Of a stretch of DNA of 64,000 nucleotides, positions 34,801 through 46,800 are shown piece by piece. Every line of letters starts with the position of its first letter. Within the stretch, counting starts at the first letter, position 1. Location: the NCBI GenBank assembly GCA_026122225.1, contig JANEZZ010001870.1, positions 186,001-250,000 of the forward strand. Reading direction: 5' to 3'. The DNA is from Heloderma charlesbogerti. Lineage: Eukaryota > Chordata > Lepidosauria > Squamata > Helodermatidae. Below the pieces are notes generated by a model. The model worked only from the letters and a program-made list of their open reading frames with translations. It was not told where the DNA came from and made no database searches. Made by a program: the position numbers and the translations under genes.

Positions 34801-37800
34801 ATCCCTCTCCTGTCAGTTCCAGGGACAGACCAACCCAGAGGTTCCTTCCCCCACCGTGCTCTTGGAACAGACAGGATGGCCAAGCTTTCTGCACAGAGCT
34901 TTCTGTCATGAGCCCGATGCGGTCTTCCTCATCCCAGAGCAGGGCTGCTTGTCCCAGCTGTTGTGGACTAGCTCAGGGCTAGCAGAGTTCCCTGGAACTT
35001 AAATGCAGCCCTTTGCGGACTTTTGCAGAGCCCCTCCGAGCAGCAATCTGTATCCAAAGGCGAAACAATTTCGGATTTCTGTGTCATTTGCAGAGCTGCC
35101 TTTCACATAAAATTGCAAATTGCAAAGTGGAACTCGGGCCTTAGGGAAACTTGGCTTAACTCCAGTAAAGAGATTGCATGCAGCGATGGGTTTGTCACGC
35201 CAGAATTTGCTAAACAAGACATATGTCACTGACTTGACAGGCTGAAGTCCACACTTCCTCCCAAGAAGGTGCCCTGCCCGTAGAGCTCCCTCTGCACAAT
35301 GCTAGCAGAGAGTGAGAAGCAGAACGGAGCAGAGGAATAAGGCAACGGGGCCTTTGCTCGGTTGCGATGAAGGGCTCCATGAAATAAGTAGCATGCAGCT
35401 GACCCACTTAATCATACCCCTTATGAATATACAGTGGAGATGAGGAATAGATTTCAGGGATTAGACCTGAAAGACAGAGTGCCTGAGGAACTATGGACGC
35501 AGGTCCGTAACATTGTTCAGGAGGCAGCAACGAAATCCATCCCAAAGAAGAAATGCAAGAAAGCCAAGTGGCTGTCTGATGAGGCCTTACAAGTAGCTGA
35601 GGAAAGAAGGGAAGCAAAAAGTAAGGGAGAAAGGGGAAGATATACCCAACTGAATGCAGAGTTCCAGAGAATAGCATGGAGAGACAAGAAAGCCTTCTTA
35701 AATGAACAATGCAAAGAAATGGAGGAAAACAACAGAATGGGAAAGACTAGAGATCTCTTCAAGAAAATTGGAGATCTCAAGGGAATGTTTTGTGCAAAGA
35801 CGGGCATGATAAAGGACAAAGAAGGACCTAACAGAAGCAGATGAGATTAAGAAGAGGTGGAAAGAATACACAGAAGAACTATACAGGAAAGATCTTAATG
35901 TCCCTGAGAGCCATGATAGTGTGGTCACTGAACTTGAGCTGGACATCCTCGAGAGTGAAGTCAAGTGGGCCTTAGGAAGCATTAGTAACAACAAAGCTAG
36001 CGGAGATGACAGTATTCCAGCTGAGCTATTTAAGATCCTAAAAGATGATGCTGTTAAAGTGCTGCACTCAATATGCCAACAAATCTGGAACACTCAACAG
36101 TGGCCACAAGACTGGAAAAGGTCAGTTTACATCCCAATTCCAAAGAAGGGCAACGCCAAAGAGTGTTCAAACTACTGTACAATTGCACTCATTTCACATG
36201 CCAGCAAGGTGATGCTCAAGATCCTACAAGCTAGGCTTCAGCAGTATGTGAACCGAGAACTACCGGAAGTACAAGCTGGGTTTGCTGAGGCAGAGGAACT
36301 AGAGATCAAATCGCCAACATTCGCTGGAACATGGAGAAAGCAAGAGAATTCCAGAAAAACGTCTATTTCTGCTTCATTGACTACGCTAAAGCCTTTGATT
36401 GTGTGGATCACAACAAACTGGCAAATTCTTAAAGAGATGGGAGTACCAGATCACTTTACCTGTCTCCCGAGAAACCTGTACGAGGGTCAAGAAGCAACAG
36501 TAAGAACCGGACATGGAACAACCGAGTGGTTCAAAATTGGGAAAGGTGTACGACAAGGCTGCGTATTGTCGCCCTGCTTATTTAATTTATATGCAGAGTA
36601 CATCATGAGAAACGCTGGGTTGGATGAATCACAGGTCGGAATTAAGATTGCCGGGAGAATTATCAGCAACCTCAGACAAGACGATACCACCCTAATGGCA
36701 GAAAGCGAAGAGGATCTAAAGAGCCTCTTGTTGAGGGTAAAAGTGGAGAGTGCAAAAGCTGGTTTGAAACTCAACATGAAAAAAACGAAGATCATGGCAT
36801 CTGGCCCCATCACTTCCTGGCATATAGAAGAGGAAGAAATGGAAGCAGTGACAGATTTTATTTTCTTGGGCTCCAAGATCACCGCAGACGGTGACTGTAG
36901 CCATGAAATTAAAAGATGCTTGATCCTTGGGAGGAAAGCTATGGCACACCTAAATAGCATAGTCAGAAGCAGAGACATCACCTTGCTGACAAAGGTCCGT
37001 CTAATCAAAGCTATGTTTTTCCCAGTAGCAACGTATGGCTGTGAGAGCTGGACTATAAGGAAGGCTGAGCGCTGAAGAATTGATGCTTTCGAACTGTGGT
37101 GCTGGAGAAGACTCTTACGAGTCCCCTGGACTGCAAGGAGGTCCAATCAGTTCATCCTAAAGGAAATCAACCCTGAGTGCTCATTGGAAGGACAGATCCT
37201 GAAGCTGAAGCTCCAATGTTTTGGCCACCTAATGCGAAGAGAAAAGTCCCTGGAAAAGACCCTGATGCTGGGAAAGACTGAAGGCAAAAGGAGAAGGGGA
37301 TGGCAGAGGATGAGGTGGCTAGATAGTATCACCGATGCAATGAATACGGACTTGAGCACACTCTGGGAGAGAGCAGAGGACAGGAAGGCCATGGGGTCAT
37401 GAAGAGTCGGACACGACTGAACGACTGAACAACAACAGCTTTCCCACACTTTCTTCTTTACCTGTCATCAAGTGCACAGGCCCCCAATCTGGTTTGGAAC
37501 CACCATGTGTGCGTAAGTAGGATTAAACGTTTCCCCCAACCCACCCCCCCAAATGAGCCCACCAATAGAGGCTAAACCCTCCCCACCGTCTGTTGCCATG
37601 TAGTTTACTCCTGACTGACGCAGGGCCTGGCCCTGGACTGTGGAAAGTGTCCCCAAAGATCCATTTGAGGGCATGACTTGCACTCCTCAATCCATTGCTC
37701 GCCCTTCCCGCCTCACCCGGCCTCTTCTCCTGCCTTGCCGAGCTTTCCAGCCACCTTTGCGCAGCAGCAGCATCTGCCACGTGCGCTGCCATGGTGCTCT

Positions 37801-40800
37801 GCAGAGCCTGCACTGGGAGGGCCATGCGCGGGATGGGCGCATGCTCTTGAATCTTCAGAAATGCGTCCCAAGGAAAGGTTCTGTGAAGGGACGTTTCTGC
37901 ACACGGTGCCTTCCCCCACTTTCTTGGGAATCACGAGGGAGGGACCTGGCGGAGGGCTCCTCTCCCCTAGCCTGGAATAGTGAAGACTGCAGGCACCGGG
38001 CTGCCTGCACAGAGGGCCCCTTTTCAGAGGCGTGGAGGCAAGGTTCTGGAGCTGCCGTTGCATGTGACCCGTTTGGTTTTTGTGGCCTGCCAGAGTTTCT
38101 GGGCAACTGGTTTTAAAGTTCATAGCAGCGCCTTGGGTGTTATCCTAGCAAAGTCTGAATGAATCCTGACAGCTGGGATGGGGGGCATGATTAGCTTTCC
38201 TGATGTGGCTCGTATGAGGAGCAAAAACTCCACCCCCCAACCCCAAATGATTCATCTATGGGGCATGTGCTCTAGAAGGGAGGGTTGCTTTTGAGCCGGG
38301 GGGCTGGCTTCTGAGGTCCTGGGCTGGATCTGGCTGGTCTTTCGTGTTTTTTATTGTGGGGGGGGGGCAGAGCAGGAGCTCCATGTCTGTTGTTTGAGGG
38401 GCTCGTAAAGTTGGGTAGCTGGTGCTTATTTTGGGTGGCCTCTCTGGAGGGGAGAGGGCAGCTGGGCTCCTGGCAGAAGCATAGTGGAGTTGACCCTGCG
38501 GGGGGGGGGGGTGTTCTTTGCCTGCAGGTTTTGAAGGCTGCTCTATGGTGCCCAGCATCTACCCCTTGGAAACCCTGCACAACTCGCTCTCCCTGCGCCA
38601 GGTCAGCGATTTCCTGACCGCCGTCTCCAGCAGCTGCAGCAGCCTCCACCCTGGAGCCCCCACAGGTACCAGCAGGGGGAGGGTCTCTGGGCCACAGCTT
38701 GTCTGGATTCTCCTAGTGGGGCTGCCATCTTCTGAACCTGACCGAAGCAGGAATAGGGCAGCAAGGTTGTTTATTTCTTTAAATATTTATGTCCCTCTAT
38801 TTCACTTTTTCAAGGCAGCACACAGCAGTTGTATTGAAACAATAAGCCTAAGACTCAGAAACACAAAATCCACTTTCTGGGAGGCTGCCCCATCAGCAGG
38901 ACGCCATGACGGAAGAGGCCGTCTCCCCAGTTACCGCCCCCCTGGCAGAGCAGTCCTATGCTCGTCTTGCAGTGGCTGAGGGGCTGTAGTATTCGGTGTA
39001 AGCCATGCGACACCAGAGGCAGGCCTTCGTGAAATATATGCCAGGGAATATCCCAGATACGCTGGCAGAACAGCTGAAATTGGTGGAGTCATGTGCATGG
39101 GGGTGCACATGACTCCACAGGGTGGGAGCACACTTACATCATAGACTCCCCTACTCCTCTGGGTCACAACCACACCCCTATCTATGGTGCAATTTTACAT
39201 CAAAGTCAGCCAAAAGGCTGTTTTCCTGACCACTCAAGACCAAACCACAATATTAAAAAGGGCAGGACAAGAATTGCAAATTTTATTCAAGAATATCCGG
39301 ATAACCCTAAAATAATTTCTAAACACAATAATAAAATGAAGTATACACACATTCACAACCAAATACAACCAAACATTTTCCAGTTGCCAAAGATAGTGTA
39401 GCAGACCTCAGGTTCCTAGAAATGTAATTAGCTCTAAACAGCAGGTCAAGATTAACACAAATTTGCAAAATAAAGGAAAGGGTAAGTACAGAATTCAGAT
39501 AATAAGGGAAAGTTAATACATATAGCAGAGATGCCAGAATAAGCAAATGCTTTCAGCATTTGAATAAATACAATTCTTCATGGTGTTTGCGCATCACACA
39601 GATGTGCTCTGCGCCTGCGCGGAGCCTCGATTCGGGAAACGTCCAAAGCTGAGAAAGTCTTGGTGGGAACCCTCTTCCACCGCCCCATTGCACACGTGTC
39701 TGGGCAGGTTCCCGCCTATTCCCTCAGTCCTTCTTCAACCGCCAACTGTAGTGCCTTGTTGAGAAACAGGACCGTGTTACAGGACTGCATTTGGGGGGCT
39801 TTGTTGAGATGTTGTTCTGTCTGTATCTTTTCTTCTATTGTTCGTTCATTCTTCGCGGTTTATTTTATTTTTGGTGCTATTTTTTTCTTTTCGGGAGAGT
39901 GATCCACCTATCGCACGCTGTTCACCTCAAGGCGTATGGCCTTGAAGGCACCGTTTTGGAAGGGCTCCCAGTGTGGGAGCACATTGCTGTCCTGAGACAG
40001 GGGCTCTCTTTGCCTGTTCTGCCTGGGAGAGGGGCACGGGAGAGGCGTGTCCGCTCTGCCAGGGTTTTTCCAAACAGGCCCACAGAAACCGGGCTGATAG
40101 ACATTGAGTGGAGCTTTGGAAAAGGGCATTGGCTGCTGTTGAAGCCCCTAAAACTGATGGCTCAGGTGTCTGCCTCCATGAAAGAGGGGCGTGTGCCTCA
40201 CACTGCAGAGAGGACAGGGAGAGCACAACTTTCCTCCTCTCCTTCCATGCCAGCTGTAACCATGGGCAGGACGGAGAAGCCACTTACTCTGGGGAGATCT
40301 CTAATGCTCTCTACAGCTAAGAAGTTGTCGAAAAAGGCTCAGATTCCTAAGACTGCAGACCCAGAGAAAAAGAAAAAGGGGATATGAGCGAAGATTGCAT
40401 TCAGGGCATCCGAGAGATTTTCCTCCGCCACCACCGTTGTTAAACTCACCAATACTGACGAGATCTGAGGTGTTGGTGCCGAGATGGAGGATGTGTCGAT
40501 GCTGAGGATCGACCTTATACAAGTGGCCTCAACATCTGTGGGAGAAATAAGAGATTCAACTCCACCCCATGACAGGGAACAAGATCTAACCCTCCAACCG
40601 CCTCTGCACTTACCTCAGCACCAAGGGTCCTCTGATTCCTGGTCTTCACTTTACTATCCTTGGGACCATAGACTGGAGCCTGCTTATGTTCCCTGTCCTT
40701 GCCATCGATCTCTATCGCTGATGCCAGATTAGGATAGGTGCTTGAAGTGGTCACTCCCTTCCAGACACACTATTGGGATGATTGGAGGCATAGACAGGAT

Positions 40801-43800
40801 GATCGTTTCGATCTCCACATGGACATGGACACGCCGACTTAGATCCATCCAGCTGCAACTCTATCGTGTCCCCCAGCGGAAGCTGTGCCCCAGTCTTGGA
40901 GGGCAGCTGGTCCAGAACTATTTCAGCAGATGCTGCCACCCGTAGCACCGATGGCAGTGCAGCCTCCGGTACCTCCTCAAGATACTGTTTCGGCACATCC
41001 TGAAGTGCGGGAGGAGGCTTTGCCTTCCCGTCCAGAGATGTCACCACGTTCCGCTACAGAGGATTATCAGTCTTGCTCTGCTTCGTATTCTTCAGCGGCT
41101 CCACTGATTTTGTCTCCGGATGGAGCACCAGGATCACAAGACCCTATTTCAGTTTTGGAGGGCCTGGGCCATTTTTCTGAGCAAATCCTGAGAATGGCAC
41201 AGCCTCTAGGAATAGAAACACAGCAGCCTGTCAAACGGCTGAAGGATATGGTGTTTGATGTTGTTAACGTAGAGTCGTCAGTGCCCATTCGTATTCCTTT
41301 TTTACCAACGCTGCTACAAACTGTTAAACAATAGTGGAAGACACCAGCATCGATGACACCTACTTCAAAAAGGCTGGAAAGCATGTACAAAATATTGGGG
41401 AAGGATGCTGAATTTTGTTCACACATCTGCGCCCTAACTCTGTAATTGTTGAATCGGCACAAAGTCGCTCCCACAAGCAGCATTCTGCTCCAGTGGTTAA
41501 GGAGGAGCGAAGATTGGACCTCATGGGCTGCAGGATTTATTTATCTGCAGCTCAGAGTCGCTATCAGGCAATGATGGCAAGGTGTTAAATATTCCTGTGG
41601 GGAAAAATTGGGTAGCTTTGTGACCACTTACATGATGATCAGAGAGAACTGCCCAGGGTGTCCCACGCTGAAGCAACCCGAGTGGCAAAGCAACAGATCA
41701 ACATGCGGAGTGAAAGCTATGATTGGGGCAATTGCTCTCAGGAGGCATGCCTGGCTTAGATCAGCGGGTTTGTCTCAGGAAGTTAGATCCTGTATTGAGG
41801 ACTCTCCCCTTTGATGGCGTACATCTGTTTAATGCGACCATGGACGAGGCTATGGATTCTGTCCCAAAGGAAAAAACTACAGCCAAGAAGATGGGACTTG
41901 CTCAATCCTCAATGCCATTCAAGCCTCATTGTTGGTTTTGGCAACCAGGATTCCAGCAACAGATTCAAGCAACACGGTGAGAAATACCAGAGGCAGCAGC
42001 AAAATCAGCATCCCTCTGTGTCAAGGCAACAGTATACTTTGTCAAAATTCCATTCTGTTTGCTGCAAGTCTGATCCTGGAGGTAAGAATCATCTTTGACT
42101 CATGGATGGTGTTTCTTCAGCCACCAGCAACTCTTCAAATGTTGGGGACTCATCTTTCACCTTTTTCCCCAGCATGGATTTGTGAGTGCTCTCAGTAATT
42201 AGCAGAGGATACAAGATCAAGTTTGACGTCCTCCCCCCCCTTCAGTACGGTACGGTCAACATCACCATCAGATGTTTTGGAAACAGGTAGCTTCACTGCT
42301 GGAGAAGGCTGCGATCCAACCAGTGCTGAGTCATCGACTTCTCCAGGGCTTTTATTCCTGATACTTTATCTTACCAAAGAGGGATGGTGGGCTCTGTCCC
42401 ATCCTGGATCTGTGAGATGTGAATTTCTTTATTACACCAAGGAAATTCCATATGACCACATTGACTACGATACTGTTGCAGAGAGGTGACTGGTTCGCAT
42501 CCGTCGACCTCAGGGATGCACATTTCCACATAGCGATCAAAAAGCGAAGTCAACGTTATCTTCGTTTTGCCTTTGGGATTCAGGCATACCAGTTTCGTGT
42601 CCTCCCGTTTGGTCTCTCCACAGCACCGAGAGTCTTTACGAAATGCATGGCAGTGGTGTGCGCTCATCTCCAGCTGCCGGGAGAGACTGTCTTTTCTTAC
42701 GTCGATGAGTGGCTCACAGTGGCAACTTCGCGACGGAGCCTTCTGCGCTCAGTGTCTCTCACCTGCAGTCTCTTAGATGCCCTCGGCTATACGTAAATAT
42801 CCAGAAGTCTTCCATGGAACTGAGCCAAACCATTCAGTTTATAGGCGCAGTTTTGGATTCCTGTCGAGGTTGCGCCTTCCTCCCATGGAGTCAAGCAGTC
42901 GCACTGGTAGCCTTCATGAGAGAGGTTCTTCACTCCAGTACTGTAACCATTTTTTCTACCCAGAGACTGTTGGGACTAATGGCGGCTGTGACTGCAGTGG
43001 TCCTGTTTAGCCATCTCTGAAGGAGGAGCCGCCAGTGACAGTTCAACAGAGTATTCGATCCCTCAGGCAACGCACGCGTGCTCGACATCGGCTTCCTGGG
43101 AGGATCCGAGAACCGTTTTGGTGGTGGATGTCCCTCCATCGCCTTCTTCCTGGAGTGCCTTCCCACCAGGCATCACCTTCCAAGTTGCTCATGACAGACA
43201 CATCCCTGTGGGGATGGGGAGCACACTGCGGATCCCTCAAGGTGCAGGGTCTCTGGACAGAATCGGAGAATGGGAAGCATATAAACTTCCTCAAGTTGCT
43301 TGCAGTCCAGGAAGCTCTAAAGGCTTTTGAGATGGATGTTTGCGGCAGGGTTGTGCATTTAGTGAGGCTTACACTAGACATCTTCGAATGGTGCATTGCG
43401 AAGGGAATTTAATAGCAGTGTATGTTGCAGGATCCAACAACATTCTAGCTGATCATCTAAGCTGCTCGGATCGGGTGTCGCACGAGTGGCTGCTCCATTC
43501 AGAAGTCGCACAGAGCATGTTCGGTTAGTGGGGAGAGCCCCTAATAGAGCTGTTTGCAATGGAGGGAAACAGGGTATGTGAGAATTACTGCAGCAGAGCG
43601 GGCATAGGTCAAGCCTCGCTGGGGGGCACCTTCCTCCTGAGTTGGAACCAGGGGTTTTGCTTCCTTTTCCTGCCATTTCCACTGCTAATTTGGGTGCTGT
43701 CAGAGATTCTGGACAACAACACAGACTGCATAATTGTCACCCCGTCGTGGCGGAGGCAGGGATGGCTCGCCCCATTGCTTTGGCGGGGACGACGGCGGTA

Positions 43801-46800
43801 TCTTTGACTCCCAGTGAGACTGGGTCTCCTGCATCAGCACGACAGCTGCATGCGACGGCCACATTTGACACCCTGATCTCTGAGTGCTGTGGTTAATGGC
43901 ACGGAGGCTCGAAAGTTGCTGTATCTGTCATGGTTTTCGGAGCCAGTCCGGACAGTCTTGGGGGCGGCTAGGCAGCTAGTGACCAGATGTTCTTATGTCC
44001 TTAAATGAGAAACATTTTCTGCGTTTGTGAATTCGAAGGGGTTAGACCCAGTTATAGCTGTTCCCTCTCTCTAGTTTTGCAGTTCTTTTTGTCCTTATTT
44101 GAAAAGGGACTTAAATTCTCATCTGTTAAGGTTTACCTGGCAGCTGTTTCAGCATCGCATGAAATAAGGGGTTTTACTGTTTTTTTATACCTTCATACTC
44201 AGCAGTTCCTTCATGGAGTAAGAAATTCTCAGCCACCTGTTAAAACTTGGATACTGAGTTGGAGTTTGTTGGTAGTTCTCCAGCCTCTTAACAGTTAAGG
44301 CTTTTGAATCTTTAGCGACAGTGGACTTCCATCCGTTGTCATGGAAGGTGGCCTTTTTAGTAGCTATAACTTCTGCCCATTTGGCTAGTGAGTTAGCAGC
44401 CTTTAGAATGGATGATCCTTACATGGTCTTTATCTTCCACAAAGATAAAGTTGTACTTCGCCCAGATGTGCAGTTCCTACTGAAGGTCATTTTGGTTTTC
44501 ACATTAACTAGGACATGGATCTACCTGCTTTTTTTCCATCCCCAATCCTCAATGCCCAACATCAGGGTTGGAATCTAGATTGCATGCCTTGGACGTGGGA
44601 AGGGCATTGGCCTTTTGTAAATCCAGAACAGAAGGTTTTTGCAGATCACCCATACTTCTTGTGTGTTATCGGGGAAGGAGAAAAGGTCTCCTGCTGTTGT
44701 CTCAGAGTCTGGCCCTCGGGGTCATTCCAACCATTACCCTCGCCTGCCAGCTTGCAAACCTAGACTTGGGTCAAGTGACAGCACGCTCCATGAGGGCCAT
44801 GGCGACGTCGATGGCGTTGGACAGGCGTGTCTCCATCCCGGAGCTGTGCCGTGCTGCCACTTGGGCAGCCCCATCAACGTTCATGCCGCGTTACCGCCTG
44901 GTTGTGAGGTCCCAAGCAGACTGTTCCTTGGCCATGCTGTTCTTCCATCAGTGCTGCATTAGGGCACCGACCCACCTCCAGTAAGTGAGCTACTCTCCCA
45001 TGTGTGTGATGCACCAAGAGCACGAAGGACAGGTTGCTTCCCTACAACTGTGGTCCTTCGAGTGGCCATCTACACAGTCACACAACCCACCCACCATCCC
45101 CCCTTTGGTGTTCTGGCTGTTGCAAACTGAAATGCTCCTCTTGGCTCCAAGGCCACATTTGCGTCTCACTGAACTGAGAGAATAGGTGGGAGCCTGCCCA
45201 CACGTGCACAATGGGACGGTGGGGGAGAGTTCCCCGCCAAAACTTTCTCAGCTTTGGAAGTTTCCCGAGTTGAGGCTCCACGCAGGTGCAGAGCCCCTGT
45301 GTGTGATGCACAGATGACCACTTGAAGAACCACAGTCACAGGTAAGCAACCTGTCCTTTCACCAAGCAGCAACACTTCTGCTATAGTGGATGTGTTCACA
45401 CAACCTGCTAGCCCATGATGGGCGATGAGCGACTGGTTTGTCTTGCAAACAAACCACAGTGCGTGGCTTGTTTGCCCCCTCACCCCCCCTCCCCTTCAGT
45501 CCTCCACCAGGCATCCCAGGGGACTTGGCAGAAGACCCGCCTTGTCTGCCAACAAGTCCCCCTTCCTGGCTCTGATCGTGATCTTGATTGCAGTCGGAGC
45601 CTTTAAAAAAAATTTCCCGGCCCTGTTTTTGTGTCTACTTTTCTATGAAGGAGCGGGGAGGTGGTGGTGGGGAGTGCAGTTCCAGGTGGGGGAACACCCC
45701 AAAGTTCTAGTCTACCCATAAAAGCCTCAGGTAATTTTAAACCTTCCCCCCCCATCCTGCAGTTTAAAATTACCCACTTACCTGAGGGATTCCCCTGCTT
45801 TTATGCGTGGATAGCCCCTTAAGGGGGTCCCCCAGTTCGCACCAACTCCCCCCTTCCTTCCTGCTCCTTCCCATGAAAGACATGCGTCCCCTTTATTCCC
45901 AAAGGTTGCTCAGTCTTGACAGCTGTCAAAGCCGACACAGCTGGAGTGATCTTGACGGGGAAGGGCAATCCAGGCTGTCCTCGCCTGCGCCCCTGTACGT
46001 TCGCCAAGTGCAACACATGGGTGCGGGGGGGGGGGCTGGTAGCACCCCGTTCTGTGCTGAAGTGCACCTGCACATTGGCAGAAAACTGAAGGGAAATAAA
46101 CAAGAAACATTTGTGCGCATTCCCCAGGCAGGAGGAAGTATGAAAAAATGCCCAGTCCCGTTTCTGTGCAAAACCGGGGCTGAGATACTTTTTAAAAAGG
46201 ACTCCGACCACGATCAAGATCGCAGTCGGACCCGGGAAGGGGGATCGGTGGGGGTGAAGGGGGTGCCCATGACAGCCTCTCCATGGTGGTGTTGGGGCAC
46301 CATTGGGGGGCTGTCGCAGGCAGCAGCTCGGCTGTGATTGCGAATGGTGACTGCGGCCCCGCTCGGCAAGAGCGGCAGGGGTTTCTGCCACTCTTGCTGA
46401 GGGGCTGGCTGCCAGTGCCCTGTACCCACGATGGGTTGGCATGTCCAGGTTCGCACAACACCCCAACCCATCGTAACCCTTACTGCGGATCATTGATTAT
46501 CTGAGTGTGTGGGAAAAACAGTCTGAGTTCGCACGACATGCTAACCCGTTGTGGGCAGTCACCCGTGTTGGCTTAGTGTGTTGTGCACACCCAGTCACTG
46601 AGTCTGTTGCAGTTCTGTCTCTCCTTCCCCAACCTCTGGAGGGGTCCCTTCAGAAAATGCAAACCACTAAAAGTCATCCCTTCTGCTTCAGCCAGGCCTT
46701 ACACACAGAACAGATCTTTGTTTTTTTCAGGAACAGACGAGGAATTATCCAAGGCAGCTTAGGTTGAACAGTCAGAAATTTATTAAAGCACGTCATGGTC

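Larger units (their letters stand above)
39575..45360 (+). mobile_element. DIRS-2: DIRS-type tyrosine-recombinase retrotransposon
   Basis: About 5.8 kb without large insertions. Inverted terminal repeats 39,591-39,728 and 45,173-45,310 are both 138 bp. An internal 48-bp segment 45,024-45,071 is the inverse of the outer right end 45,311-45,358. Gene order: gag-like, RT/RNase H, tyrosine recombinase. A different subfamily from DIRS-1, with unrelated terminal repeats. Confidence 0.92.

Noticed and set aside
32718..34909. Very long open frames (up to 720 codons) on both strands
   Set aside because: They overlap in several frames, consist of Arg/Ala/Pro/Gly-rich translation of CpG-dense DNA, and show no domain. 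The length comes from the rarity of AT-rich stops.
39083..39118. Hairpin as a transcription terminator or microRNA precursor
   Set aside because: No T-run follows, and a 15-bp stem with a six-base loop is too short for a typical microRNA precursor.
40150..45000. DIRS-2 as an endogenous retrovirus
   Set aside because: There are no direct LTRs, no DDE integrase and no envelope. The terminal repeats are inverted and the recombinase is of the tyrosine type.
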